A DNA stretch of 64,000 nucleotides from Chryseobacterium gambrini (GCF_900156825.1 NZ_FTOV01000006.1:186001-250000), one strand, 5' to 3'; shown: positions 8,411-16,949, counted from the first letter of the stretch. The notes: generated by a model not told the origin, from the letters alone. Numbers and translations are program-made.

Positions 8411-8418
8411 AAAAAACT

Positions 8419-8997
8419 TTAATAAGCTCCATTACTTTTTACCTCTAATTTTCCTGTTTTTCTATTGATTTTAATGAAAAAAGATTCCTTAGTTTCAGAA
8501 TTATTTTTAGATTTTGAAAGATATAGTGAAATATGCTGATTGTCAATTTTATAAGAACTTCCCAGTTGATTGGCGCTGTCAACCGTATATCCGAAAGTAT
8601 TGGCAATTAAAATAGCTTCCGGAAGATTGTCTACAAATCCGATAAAATCTCTTAGCTGCTGTTCGTTTGAAAAGTATTTCGACCGGCTTTTTTCACAGGC
8701 TAAAACGTAAGAAAAACAATTTTCTCCGATGCATTTCTGAAAAAATCCTTTTTCCGGTGCAGGATCATTCAACGTCATCAGATCAGGCATCTGGCTTTCG
8801 TAAATAATGGCTTTATCGGGATCGGGATTATTTCTGAGAACGCTCCAGTATTCGTATTTTTTATCCGGAACGATAAAAGGGTAGAGCAGTTCTGTATTGT
8901 CGAGGATTTCTGGAATTTTTTTGAAGTCTTCAGGAACGGTTTTCTGGCTGAATACCCAACCTGAGCAAAGCAGTAAAACAGGAAATAATACTTTCAT
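8419..8997 (-). CDS. Exported protein of unknown function
   Basis: 192 residues with a clear Sec signal peptide (cleavage after VFSQ, residue 18). The mature region has a Cys pair (KCIGENC and the nearby LACEK) and no domain I recognise. The stop is close to the repeat array at 8185-8410. The start is ATG 8995-8997, 33 bases from the stop of the upstream lipoprotein gene, so the two may be co-transcribed. Function unknown. Confidence 0.72.
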   Translation of the reverse strand: MKVLFPVLLLCSGWVFSQKTVPEDFKKIPEILDNTELLYPFIVPDKKYEYWSVLRNNPDPDKAIIYESQMPDLMTLNDPAPEKGFFQKCIGENCFSYVLACEKSRSKYFSNEQQLRDFIGFVDNLPEAILIANTFGYTVDSANQLGSSYKIDNQHISLYLSKSKNNSETKESFFIKINRKTGKLEVKSNGAY

Positions 8998-9030
8998 TCT
9001 TTTGTTTTTGCAAATGTAGCGAACAGAAAT

Positions 9031-9435
9031 TTACTGGAAAATAATTTTGTAGTAGCCGTTCTCGTCTTTCACATCAATTCCGATGCCAGTAAACGTGAGT
9101 TTGTTGATCTGAAAACCATTACAACCGCCTTTAAATTCCGACGACTGGATCGTAAAAGTGAAATTTTTTATATTGGAAGTAAACGTATAATTTTTCGTTC
9201 CGTTGTAAGCGCCCACATTTTCCAGAATAACCATATCATCATTGGTTTTCGTAAGCTGAATATTGGTCTGGTTTTCCTCCTTCACCGAATAATTGGTAAG
9301 CGTTCCGTCCGTTATTAGATTCACATCGTTGGAATCCACAAATTTAAAAGCGATCGGCTGTGGCGCGTTGTAGCAGTCTTCGCCGCAGGCGGAGAAAAGG
9401 AGAAGGGGAAGTAGGAATAAGAGTATTTTTTTCAT
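9031..9435 (-). CDS. Small lipoprotein of unknown function
   Basis: 134 residues. Signal peptide MKKILLFLLPLLLFSAC with lipobox FSAC (Cys17), followed by GEDCYNAPQP. The rest is predicted mostly beta, rich in Asn and Thr, with a second Cys (KGGCNGF) that may pair with the N-terminal one. Surface or periplasmic lipoprotein. No known domain recognised. It lies directly downstream of the AT-rich RT gene but has normal codon use for this chromosome. Confidence 0.72.
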   Translation of the reverse strand: MKKILLFLLPLLLFSACGEDCYNAPQPIAFKFVDSNDVNLITDGTLTNYSVKEENQTNIQLTKTNDDMVILENVGAYNGTKNYTFTSNIKNFTFTIQSSEFKGGCNGFQINKLTFTGIGIDVKDENGYYKIIFQ

Positions 9436-9526
9436 GGGATTCAGATTGGTGTGAAATGTAAAATTAAAGATTGTAATTTAAGAAAATTATAAAATATAAA
9501 TTTTTATTCAAATACTTAATTACTAA

Positions 9527-11281
9527 TTATTTTCTTTCTAAAATTTGATAAAAATAACTAAATGGTTTATCATATTTAATTATTTGTCTTTTAGAATTTT
9601 CAGAGATATTTTCTTCTTCTATTTGTATTTTCTTTAATAATCTATAATATTGTTTTTTTCTCCTCATATCTAGTAAATTAATTTGTTTTTTTGAATGAGG
9701 ATTATTAAATAATTCTCTAAAGCCATTTCTCCAAGACAAATCTGTAGAAATCATCTCAAAATTATGCATTTTAATTCTTCCAACAGACATTCCTATCAAT
9801 CTATTGATTGCGGATTCTGAAGCTGTACCAATAGGTTTTCTTCTATGTGTTTTGATAACATTAGTAATTTCTTGGGTTATTTTTTTCTGTTTGTTAAGTT
9901 CTTTTTTTAATGAACTTTTTCTAACACGAATATTTCCTTTATAATCTATTTCGTATCCAACGAATCCAATCCAAGGTATTCCCCCGTTTTCAATTGAATT
10001 CCATTTAAAAGGTCCTTTTGATTTACCTTTCCAATAATTTTTAAAGTTTAATTTATTTTCATTTATTGTAAGTAATTCGTCTTGTTCTCTGAAATTATGC
10101 GGAAATAAATTTAAACTTTGTAATGCATTTATATAAACTAATTTTGCGGTATTTACATATTCTAATTTATTTGAAATGATAATCATATCATCACAAAACC
10201 TTTGATATAAAATTTTATTATTATTTAATTTAATGTCAGCTTCATTTAAATAAATGTTTGCAATTAAACCTGATAATGCTCCACCTTGTGGAACTCCGAG
10301 TCTAACTTCATCTTTTTCTGTGTAATATTTCTTTAGTTCATTTTCATCGATCCATTTAAATAACCCTTTATCTATATTATATGATTTCCAATAATTTTCG
10401 TCTTCAGATGATGGAACATTAAAGTTAAAAGCATAACAATCTAAATATTTTTTAAAAATGTTTATTGGAACATCTAGTTTTAATGAGGGGTATTTTTCTT
10501 TAGATTTTTTTATAAGTTGATTAAAAAGGTTTAAAGTAATTTTGTGATTTACTGTGTCATAGAATTTTTCCATGTCACATTCTACAACAAATAAATCTTC
10601 ATTTAAATGTTTATTTCTATATTCTAAAATATTTGTTATGCAATCATGATGTGAGACGGTTAAATTTTTTACATTTTTTTTTGATCGGAATGCAAATGAT
10701 GAATCCTCGAAAAAACTATCAAAAAGTTGAGTTAAAAACTTATTTGTAATGCTTAGTATAATTCTGTCCTTAAGAGAAAACATACATATAGGACGACATA
10801 CATTAATATCGTTGTATATTTTTTTATCTTTAAGTTTAGGAAATACTATCGGAGCCATTATATTGTAATCCTCACGAATTACATTTTCTAATATTTCGGA
10901 AACAAAATTATTAAGATTTATGAACCATTGATCTTGAGAATTTTTAGCTTTATATTTTTTATAAGTTTTTATAAGAGAATAAAAATTTTTATATGGTGTT
11001 GCTAAAGTCTCTTGTGAATTTCTTTTTTTTCTGTGATCAGAACCTAAATCAACCCATTTTTTTCGAGGAGGTGTTATTTCTTGTAATTTTTTAATCAAAT
11101 CATAATTGTATTTTTCAAAATCATTTTTTTGTTCAGATTTTTTATTATAATTATACTTTTGATTTGATGTTAAAAGATGTAAAAGATGTTTCTTGGATCT
11201 GCTTCTGGCTAATTTGACTCTTAATTTAAAGACAGCTTTGATAATAGTGTCCTCATTGAAAAAATAATTAAAATTTTTCAT
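9527..11281 (-). CDS. Reverse transcriptase (RNA-directed DNA polymerase), PrimPol-associated
   Basis: 584 residues from the ATG at 11279-11281. An in-frame ATG at 11320 and a TTG at 11347 would add 13 or 22 residues. RT landmarks (numbered from the TTG, minus 22 for the ATG): the RPICMFSLKDRII region at 185-197, motif A VVECDMEKFYD with catalytic Asp258, motif B VPQGGALSGLIANIYL at 352-367, motif C FCDD at 384-387, and a conserved PWIGFVGYEIDYKGNIRVRK segment at 458-477. The layout is group-II-intron-like, but there is no HNH endonuclease domain and no recognisable intron domain V in the flanks. Motif B ends in SG where group II RTs usually have SP, and motif C has FCDD instead of YADD. It follows a primase-polymerase gene. 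AT content is much higher than in neighbouring genes, suggesting horizontal origin. Probable anti-phage RT; that role is inference. Confidence 0.88.
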   Translation of the reverse strand: MKNFNYFFNEDTIIKAVFKLRVKLARSRSKKHLLHLLTSNQKYNYNKKSEQKNDFEKYNYDLIKKLQEITPPRKKWVDLGSDHRKKRNSQETLATPYKNFYSLIKTYKKYKAKNSQDQWFINLNNFVSEILENVIREDYNIMAPIVFPKLKDKKIYNDINVCRPICMFSLKDRIILSITNKFLTQLFDSFFEDSSFAFRSKKNVKNLTVSHHDCITNILEYRNKHLNEDLFVVECDMEKFYDTVNHKITLNLFNQLIKKSKEKYPSLKLDVPINIFKKYLDCYAFNFNVPSSEDENYWKSYNIDKGLFKWIDENELKKYYTEKDEVRLGVPQGGALSGLIANIYLNEADIKLNNNKILYQRFCDDMIIISNKLEYVNTAKLVYINALQSLNLFPHNFREQDELLTINENKLNFKNYWKGKSKGPFKWNSIENGGIPWIGFVGYEIDYKGNIRVRKSSLKKELNKQKKITQEITNVIKTHRRKPIGTASESAINRLIGMSVGRIKMHNFEMISTDLSWRNGFRELFNNPHSKKQINLLDMRRKKQYYRLLKKIQIEEENISENSKRQIIKYDKPFSYFYQILERK

Positions 11282-11392
11282 GTTATAGTTAAAGAGGAAT
11301 TCCGGTAAATGCTTTCGCATATTGTAAAGATACTGACATATAGTCAAATGCCCTTTTATAACTTCTCTGGGACTTTGTTATGAGAATAAGAT
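11282..11392 (-). ncRNA. Candidate structured RNA between PrimPol and RT genes
   Basis: If RT translation starts at 11281, these 111 bases are untranslated. On the minus strand they can form TGAC-TATAT-GTCA (11334-11346), ATGC-GAAA-GCAT with a GNRA tetraloop (11309-11320), the self-complementary GGAATTCC (11296-11303), and two interleaved pairings near the PrimPol stop (TTCTC with GAGAA, ATAAC with GTTAT) that would be a pseudoknot. Retrons and some defence RTs use an adjacent structured RNA as template. This is inferred only from hand folding; part may be coding if an earlier RT start is used. Confidence 0.3.
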
Positions 11393-12424
11393 TTAGGAAG
11401 AAGTTTTTGCTTCACCCTCTTCGGAACTCCTCTTTTGATATTTAGTTTTGTAGTTTTTTTGATTTGCTAAAAAAATTATGCTACTAAAATTTATTAATCC
11501 TTTTTGATTTTCATAAGCATTTAGTAAAAAATTTGTAGCATTAATTTCATTATATTTTTCTTGATCTAGTTGACTTAATTTTAGAAAGTATTTTAGACCT
11601 ATATCATAAGTAAAAGAATTAGCCAAAGCCATAGAGACTTTAGACCAATCTTCATAAGAATTTGTTATAGATAGTTTTTTTCTTGATAAATATTTAATGA
11701 TATTAGACATAAGCATTCTTTCATAAGGATTATTTCTATCTTTTGGATTGAACAACGCATCTCTATTACTTACATATTTTATACCTATTGAATCTTTAGT
11801 TTTAATATTTTCAGCTTTAAAACTTATATCATTTTCGGAAATTTCAAAAAAATTAAATTCTTCTTTTATAATTATGTTTTGATCAGAAGACATAAAGCAT
11901 AATCTAGTAATATCATTTCCGCTTTTATCTAAAATGATGTTATATTTCTCATCAAAATATTTAGATAGTTTTAAAAACGCTGTTTTATGTAAAAAATCTA
12001 TATCATATTTGCTAAATTCTATATTGTAATTAAGGAAAACTAATCCTTTATAGCCTTTATTTGATGGAGACTTCCAAAATGAATGAATGAATTTGTCATT
12101 ATACAGATTGGTGTAGTTTTTAATAATTTCTTCATTATCTAACTTATCAATATCAATAACGATGACATTATTATATTTTATTAAGTTAGCTTTTATTCTA
12201 TTGTTTTTAAATGTTGCACAAAATGTTACAGCAGGAAGTCTTTTTTTGTTTATATTATAGTAATCATCATTCCCATTTTCCAAAGCATTTCTCAGTTCGG
12301 AAATTATTGATTTGTATTTTTCGTCTTTAATTTCCTGTAATGCTTTTTTTATGGTAATTTCTTTACTGATATTTGACCATGTATTGTTTTGAAAAGATAT
12401 TGTTATTAAATCTGAATTTAACAT
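11393..12424 (-). CDS. Primase-polymerase (AEP superfamily, BT4734/VirE_N-like) with PriCT-2-like C-terminal domain
   Basis: 343 residues. The N-terminal half shows the three AEP motifs: I, VIDIDKLD with Asp91 and Asp93; II, FWKSPSNKGYKGLVF (about 116-130); III, LDKSGNDITRLCFMSSD with Asp166 and Arg174. This is the pattern of the BT4734/VirE N-terminal family frequent in Bacteroidetes mobile elements. Residues ~240-320 (YLSRKKLSITNSYEDWSKVSMALAN onward) resemble the PriCT-2 primase C-terminal domain. No helicase domain is fused, so it is a free-standing PrimPol expected to make primers or extend DNA. It precedes the RT gene on the same strand (111-base gap), and the pair looks like one operon. 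AT-rich, like the RT. Role inferred: priming or completing second-strand synthesis for the RT. Confidence 0.82.
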   Translation of the reverse strand: MLNSDLITISFQNNTWSNISKEITIKKALQEIKDEKYKSIISELRNALENGNDDYYNINKKRLPAVTFCATFKNNRIKANLIKYNNVIVIDIDKLDNEEIIKNYTNLYNDKFIHSFWKSPSNKGYKGLVFLNYNIEFSKYDIDFLHKTAFLKLSKYFDEKYNIILDKSGNDITRLCFMSSDQNIIIKEEFNFFEISENDISFKAENIKTKDSIGIKYVSNRDALFNPKDRNNPYERMLMSNIIKYLSRKKLSITNSYEDWSKVSMALANSFTYDIGLKYFLKLSQLDQEKYNEINATNFLLNAYENQKGLINFSSIIFLANQKNYKTKYQKRSSEEGEAKTSS

Positions 12425-12451
12425 TAAGTTTTCTTAAATTGCTAATATTTT

Positions 12452-12459
12452 CAAATTTA
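12452..12459 (-). promoter_or_regulatory. Candidate -7 box for the PrimPol-RT operon
   Basis: TAAATTTG on the minus strand fits TAnnTTTG and lies 27 bases before the PrimPol ATG. No clear -33 TTTG is present, so this is tentative. The 124 bases between PrimPol and ppc also hold the divergent ppc promoter. Confidence 0.4.
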
Positions 12460-12513
12460 AACATTTATATTAATAATTAAAAATATTTACCAGTAATTTT
12501 AAGATAAACACCA

Positions 12514-12544
12514 TTTGAATTCCACCCAAAATCCCCTACATTTG
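12514..12544 (+). promoter_or_regulatory. Bacteroidetes-type promoter of ppc (leaderless)
   Basis: TTTG at 12514-12517, a 19-base spacer, and TACATTTG at 12537-12544: a full match to the TTTG-N19-TAnnTTTG consensus. Only four bases (ttat) separate the -7 box from the ATG at 12549, so the mRNA is predicted to start at the start codon. Confidence 0.75.
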
Positions 12545-12548
12545 TTAT

Positions 12549-15083
12549 ATGATACACGACCAACGCGCAGAAAAATTCAGGCAGATCGTGGAAAATAAGT
12601 TCCAGATCTACAATTCATTGTTTATGAGCCTGCCTTATGATAAAATGACGAATATCGGGATGCTGCTTCCATTCCTTTGTGAAGAAAGCAAAATCGGCTA
12701 CGACGCCGGAAAAACGCCTGAAGAAATCGTTGAAGAATTCTTTAAAAATCATACCGATCTGCAGACTGAAGAACAGAAAACAGAACTGCTTTTCAAAATT
12801 ATCCAATATATTGAAAGACAGGTGGTTTTGTTTGATAGTATTGAGGATGCTGCATTTCCGAACCTGCATTCCGAAAGTGATAACGGAACGGTAACCAATA
12901 TGTACGAACGTTCGCTTCAGGATCATAAATTGGAAAAAGTGCGTGAAAAACTGAAAGATTTTGCCATTAAAATTGTGTTTACGGCGCACCCGACACAGTT
13001 TTACCCGAATTCTGTACAGAGAATTCTTCACGATCTCAGAAATGCCATTACAACCGATTCTATCACGAATATCGATATGCTTTTGCAGCAGTTGGGGAAA
13101 ACACCGTTTGTCAATAAAGAAAAACCGACTCCGATTGATGAAGCGTTGAGTATCATTTATTATCTGAGATATGTATATTACGATACCATCGGAGAACTTT
13201 TCACGAAAATAAAAACAACATTTGAAAACGATCATTTTCACCTACATGAAGATCTGATCCAGCTTGGTTTCTGGCCGGGAGGAGACCGCGACGGAAATCC
13301 TTTTGTAACGGCGGATGTTACGAAAAGAGTGGCGGAAGAACTACATACTGCAATTTTAAAAGCTTATTACAACAACCTGAAATCGGTTCGAAGAAGATTG
13401 AGTTTCAGAGGCGTTTCGGAGGTTTTAACAAAACTGAGCAACGAACTGTATTCCGCGATTTTCAGAAATGAAAAAATTACGGCAGATGATATTATCAAAA
13501 GACTGGAAGAAGCCGAAAAAATCCTCGTGGAGCAGCACAATTCATTGTTCCTTGATCAGTTGGTGAATTTCAAAGACCGTGTGAAGATTTTCGGGACGCA
13601 TTTTGCGACTCTGGATGTTCGGCAGGACAGCAGAATCCATCAGAAAGTGATTGATGAGGTTTTTGCTAAAGTATTCGGAGCCATTGATGCTACGCACGAA
13701 GAAAAATTCAATAAGTTAATTCAGGTTACTGAAAAAGTAAATCCGGATGATTTTGAAGATATTGTAAAAGATACTTTGCTCGCCGTTTCCCAGATTTCAG
13801 AAATCCAGCAGTTGAACGGTTTAAGAGGAATGAACCGTTATATTATTTCCAATTCCGATGCGGTAAAAGATGTAATGAATGTGTATGCGTTTTTTAAAGT
13901 CTGCGGTTATCAGGAAGAAGAAATCAATATGGATATCGTTCCGCTTTTCGAGACAATGGAAGGTCTTGCCAACGCAGAGAATGTAATGAACGAATTGTAC
14001 CAGAATCCTGTTTACAAAAAACATCTGGAAAAAAGAGGAAATCAGCAGACGATTATGCTTGGTTTTTCAGACGGAACGAAAGATGGCGGTTATCTGAAAG
14101 CCAACTGGGAAATTTATAAAGCCAAAGAAGTGTTAACGAAACTTTCCGAGCAAAACGGAATTAAGGTCGTGTTCTTCGACGGTCGAGGAGGACCTCCCGC
14201 AAGAGGAGGCGGAAAAACCCACGATTTCTATGCTTCACAGGGGAAAACCATTGCGAACAATAAAATTGAATTAACGATTCAGGGACAGACGATTACGAGT
14301 ATTTTCGGAAATAAAGAACAGGCAAAATATAATTTCGAGCAACTTTTAACAGCAGGAGTGGAGAATGATGTTTTCAAAAATTCGAAAAAAGAACTAACTG
14401 AAAAAGAAAGGTCGTTAATCATCGAACTGGCTGAAATCAGTTATAAAAAATATTCAGATCTGAAAGCGCACCCTATGTTTGTACCCTACCTTCAGGAAAT
14501 GAGTACGCTCGAATATTACGGAAAAACAAATATCGGAAGCCGCCCGTCCAAAAGAGGCGGCGGAAGTGAGCTTAAATTTGAAGATTTAAGAGCGATTCCT
14601 TTTGTTGGATCATGGTCGCAGTTGAAGCAGAATGTTCCGGGATTCTTCGGATTTGGTTTTGCGATGCAGCAATTGAAAGAACAGGGGAGATTTGATGAAG
14701 TAAGAGAATTGTACAGAGGTTCGGATTTCTTTAAAACGTTGGTTTTAAACTCGATGATGAGTATGAACAAGACCTATTTTCCTTTGACGTATTATATTAA
14801 AAACAACCCGAAATTCGGTGCATTCTGGAATGTTCTGTTTGATGAATACAATCTTTCCAAAAATATCATGCTGGAATTAACAGGCTTTAAAATGCTTCAG
14901 GAAGAAGATCCGCTTTCCAGAAAATCGGTGAAAATCCGCGAGAAAATTGTTTTGCCTTTGTTGAGTATTCAGCAATATGCATTAATGAAAATTCAGAAAG
15001 GAGAAGGTGATCTGGAAGCCTACGGAAAACTGGTGACGCGTTCTTTATTCGGAAATATTAATGCGAGCAGAAATTCGGCTTAA
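12549..15083 (+). CDS. ppc: Phosphoenolpyruvate carboxylase
   Basis: 844 residues, full length for bacterial PEP carboxylase. Signature segments: VFTAHPTQ (about residue 143, catalytic His), GGDRDGNPFVT (about 244), the glycine loop FDGRGGPPARGGG (about 543) and GSRPSKRGGG (about 662). The enzyme adds bicarbonate to PEP to form oxaloacetate, replenishing the TCA cycle. Cytosolic. Single gene with its own consensus promoter and an apparently leaderless start. Followed by a repeat half-site and a terminator. Confidence 0.96.
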   Translation: MIHDQRAEKFRQIVENKFQIYNSLFMSLPYDKMTNIGMLLPFLCEESKIGYDAGKTPEEIVEEFFKNHTDLQTEEQKTELLFKIIQYIERQVVLFDSIEDAAFPNLHSESDNGTVTNMYERSLQDHKLEKVREKLKDFAIKIVFTAHPTQFYPNSVQRILHDLRNAITTDSITNIDMLLQQLGKTPFVNKEKPTPIDEALSIIYYLRYVYYDTIGELFTKIKTTFENDHFHLHEDLIQLGFWPGGDRDGNPFVTADVTKRVAEELHTAILKAYYNNLKSVRRRLSFRGVSEVLTKLSNELYSAIFRNEKITADDIIKRLEEAEKILVEQHNSLFLDQLVNFKDRVKIFGTHFATLDVRQDSRIHQKVIDEVFAKVFGAIDATHEEKFNKLIQVTEKVNPDDFEDIVKDTLLAVSQISEIQQLNGLRGMNRYIISNSDAVKDVMNVYAFFKVCGYQEEEINMDIVPLFETMEGLANAENVMNELYQNPVYKKHLEKRGNQQTIMLGFSDGTKDGGYLKANWEIYKAKEVLTKLSEQNGIKVVFFDGRGGPPARGGGKTHDFYASQGKTIANNKIELTIQGQTITSIFGNKEQAKYNFEQLLTAGVENDVFKNSKKELTEKERSLIIELAEISYKKYSDLKAHPMFVPYLQEMSTLEYYGKTNIGSRPSKRGGGSELKFEDLRAIPFVGSWSQLKQNVPGFFGFGFAMQQLKEQGRFDEVRELYRGSDFFKTLVLNSMMSMNKTYFPLTYYIKNNPKFGAFWNVLFDEYNLSKNIMLELTGFKMLQEEDPLSRKSVKIREKIVLPLLSIQQYALMKIQKGEGDLEAYGKLVTRSLFGNINASRNSA

Positions 15084-15100
15084 TAATAAATAATCCGTGT

Positions 15101-15137
15101 GTCATTCTGAATGCAGTGAAACGGAATGAAGAATCTA
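15101..15137. repeat. Half-site of the GTCATTCTGAATG dispersed element
   Basis: GTCATTCTGAATGCAGTGAA to GAAGAATCT resembles one arm of the inverted element inside the repeats at 7904-8410. Only one arm is seen here. A short segment at 15188-15211 (CTTCGGCTTCGCTCAGCC) belongs to another repeat type common in this group. Confidence 0.6.
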
Positions 15138-15222
15138 TAAACATTTTGCTTAGATTTTACTGAATGATGATTTGCAATTAGACATCAGGCTTCGGCTTCG
15201 CTCAGCCTTCGGGAATAATAAG

Positions 15223-15247
15223 AAAACCTCTCGCATTGAGAGGTTTT
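15223..15247. terminator. Bidirectional terminator between ppc and the subtilisin gene
   Basis: AAAACCTCTC and GAGAGGTTTT form a 10-bp stem with a GCATT loop, flanked by A and T tracts. It serves the converging genes on both strands. Confidence 0.85.
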
Positions 15248-15252
15248 TCAGT

Positions 15253-16863
15253 TTATTCTTTTATGAATTTTTCGTAGTAAATTTTATCCTTCGTCTGGAT
15301 TTTCAGGTAATAAACACCTTTTGCAAAATCTTCGACTTTTATAGATTTTTGATTATTGGTTTTTGTAATGAATCTTCCTAAGTTATCGTAAACTTCCAAA
15401 GATAAAATATCACTTTCTGACGCCACATTCAGAATATTTTTAACAGGATTCGGGAAAATGGCAACGTTGTTTCTCCTTACTAATTCCGAAGTGCTTAAAA
15501 CGTTATTGTAAAGACCTCCGAAATTTAAAATTCCAAATCCCATCTGATCGGTATGATTGGGATAAAGCGATGCATTCTGCCTTAATTTATCCCTCATTAA
15601 ATCTCTGTTCATTGTCGGGAAAGCCTGAATCAGACAGGCAACACCTCCCGCTGCAATCGGAGTGGCAATAGATGTTCCGCTGACCAAAATTGTCGAATTG
15701 TTATTGGTAACACTGGTTGCGGTGGTTCCTCTTGCACTTGCATCGGGTTTTATAACCCCCGCAGAATTCGGACCGAAAGATGAGAATGTAGAAGAAGCTC
15801 CGGAAGAATCTACGGCTCCGATGGTAAAGACTTTTGCATTATCCGCCGGAGTTAGAATGTAATGCCACGTCTGAGCTCCTGAATTTCCTGCTGCAAATAA
15901 TGTGAAAATTCCTTTGTTAACAGCTATTTCGGCTCCTCTTGCAATAAAGGAAGTGGTTCCGTTCAGGTTGGCGTAAGTGTAGTTGTATTTCGGATCATCA
16001 AAAGTACCATAACCTAAAGATGTTGTAATCATATCAACGCCTTTTCGGTCGGCTTCTTCAGCAGCTTCGATCCAGTACAGTTCTTCTTCGGGAATTTCTA
16101 TTGCTGCATTTTCGCTTCGGTACAGATAAAAATCCGCATCCGGAGCGGAACCTACAAAAGTATCCTGAACATATCCTCCGATTGCTCCCAAAATAGCAGA
16201 ACCGTGGTTGTTAAGCGAAGTATTGTAAATGTCTGTGCCTTTGGTTACAAAATCATATCCGCCTTTGATGTGTCCGTTGGTCCACAATCTTGAAAAAGCA
16301 GAACCTGTATTTACATAAGGAAATCCTGTATCAATCACGGCAATGGTAACTCCTGTTCCTGTGTATCCTGCCAAATGAAGCGGACGAAGATTGATCTGGT
16401 CGATCTGTGCAGAGCCTGAACCATAGTCAAAAGTGGTTAAATTTTTATTGGCGGGATCTGTTGGATTATCCCACTTATTCTGATGGCTTAATTTTGTTCC
16501 TCCCGAAGAATTTCTGGCAAAACTTTCTACAGACTGTACATAATTCTGCGCCTGAAGCGTGGCAATCTGAGCCGGCGTTGCATTTACGGCAACCCCATTC
16601 AGCCATTTTGAGTAATCGGTTACGGTGAATCCTAAATTCTGAATATTGGTAATATAAGTCTGTTCTATCGGAGCATCCTGATCATTCAGCGCGATTCCTA
16701 ACGAAGTACGGCGGTTAAGGGATTTTTGGGATAATTCAGACAACGGATTTGCGTAAAAAGCAGCCTTGTTCGGTTTGTCCTTAAAAAATACAAAAACAAG
16801 CGATGTCTGTGCAAAACTGACAGAGTAACCTGCTAAAAGACAAAAAAGTAAAGTTTTTTTCAT
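15253..16863 (-). CDS. S8 (subtilisin-like) serine peptidase with T9SS sorting domain
   Basis: 536 residues. Signal peptide to about residue 19 (VSFAQ), a prodomain-like region, then the S8 catalytic triad: Asp178 in IAVIDTG, His220 in NNHGSAI, Ser398 in SGTSIATP, with oxyanion Asn327 in AAGNSG. The C-terminal ~75 residues (IFPNPVKNILNV to YYEKFIKE) are a type A T9SS sorting domain, so the enzyme should be secreted across the outer membrane by the Por system. It degrades extracellular protein. Monocistronic. Confidence 0.93.
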   Translation of the reverse strand: MKKTLLFCLLAGYSVSFAQTSLVFVFFKDKPNKAAFYANPLSELSQKSLNRRTSLGIALNDQDAPIEQTYITNIQNLGFTVTDYSKWLNGVAVNATPAQIATLQAQNYVQSVESFARNSSGGTKLSHQNKWDNPTDPANKNLTTFDYGSGSAQIDQINLRPLHLAGYTGTGVTIAVIDTGFPYVNTGSAFSRLWTNGHIKGGYDFVTKGTDIYNTSLNNHGSAILGAIGGYVQDTFVGSAPDADFYLYRSENAAIEIPEEELYWIEAAEEADRKGVDMITTSLGYGTFDDPKYNYTYANLNGTTSFIARGAEIAVNKGIFTLFAAGNSGAQTWHYILTPADNAKVFTIGAVDSSGASSTFSSFGPNSAGVIKPDASARGTTATSVTNNNSTILVSGTSIATPIAAGGVACLIQAFPTMNRDLMRDKLRQNASLYPNHTDQMGFGILNFGGLYNNVLSTSELVRRNNVAIFPNPVKNILNVASESDILSLEVYDNLGRFITKTNNQKSIKVEDFAKGVYYLKIQTKDKIYYEKFIKE

Positions 16864-16904
16864 GTATTTATTTTGTATAAAGATAAAACAAAATCAATAA
16901 AATT

Positions 16905-16934
16905 TTTGAAGGGATTTTAAATTCCTTATTTTTA
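16905..16934 (+). promoter_or_regulatory. Candidate promoter of the DegT aminotransferase gene
   Basis: TTTG at 16905-16908 and TATTTTTA at 16927-16934 with an 18-base spacer, about 15 bases before the ATG. The last base of the -7 box deviates (A for G). Confidence 0.45.
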
Positions 16935-16949
16935 CAGAAATATTTATTT

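Larger units (their letters stand above)
7776..8418. other. 643-base intergenic region filled by a duplicated repeat
   Basis: No credible ORF, tRNA or riboswitch. Apart from about 100 bases of promoter-proximal AT-rich DNA before yqhD, the gap consists of two related copies of a ~225-base unit listed separately. Confidence 0.75.

Noticed and set aside
11282..11347. N-terminal extension of the RT to the TTG at 11347
   Set aside because: TTG start in poor context; two in-frame ATGs follow, and the extension covers hairpin-forming sequence. Kept as an alternative in the RT entry.
9527..11347. Group II intron or retron interpretation of the RT
   Set aside because: No endonuclease domain, no domain V-like hairpin in the flanks, and the gene sits in an operon with a PrimPol. 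A retron-like RNA cannot be excluded and is treated as a finding.
9436..12548. Diversity-generating retroelement
   Set aside because: No template/variable repeat pair was seen near the RT, and motif B is QGGALSG rather than the SQ-type motif of DGR RTs.
12615..13241. 208-residue open frame antisense to ppc
   Set aside because: It lies wholly inside the strongly supported ppc gene, has no domain and is rich in Phe and Ile as expected from the opposite strand of a conserved gene.
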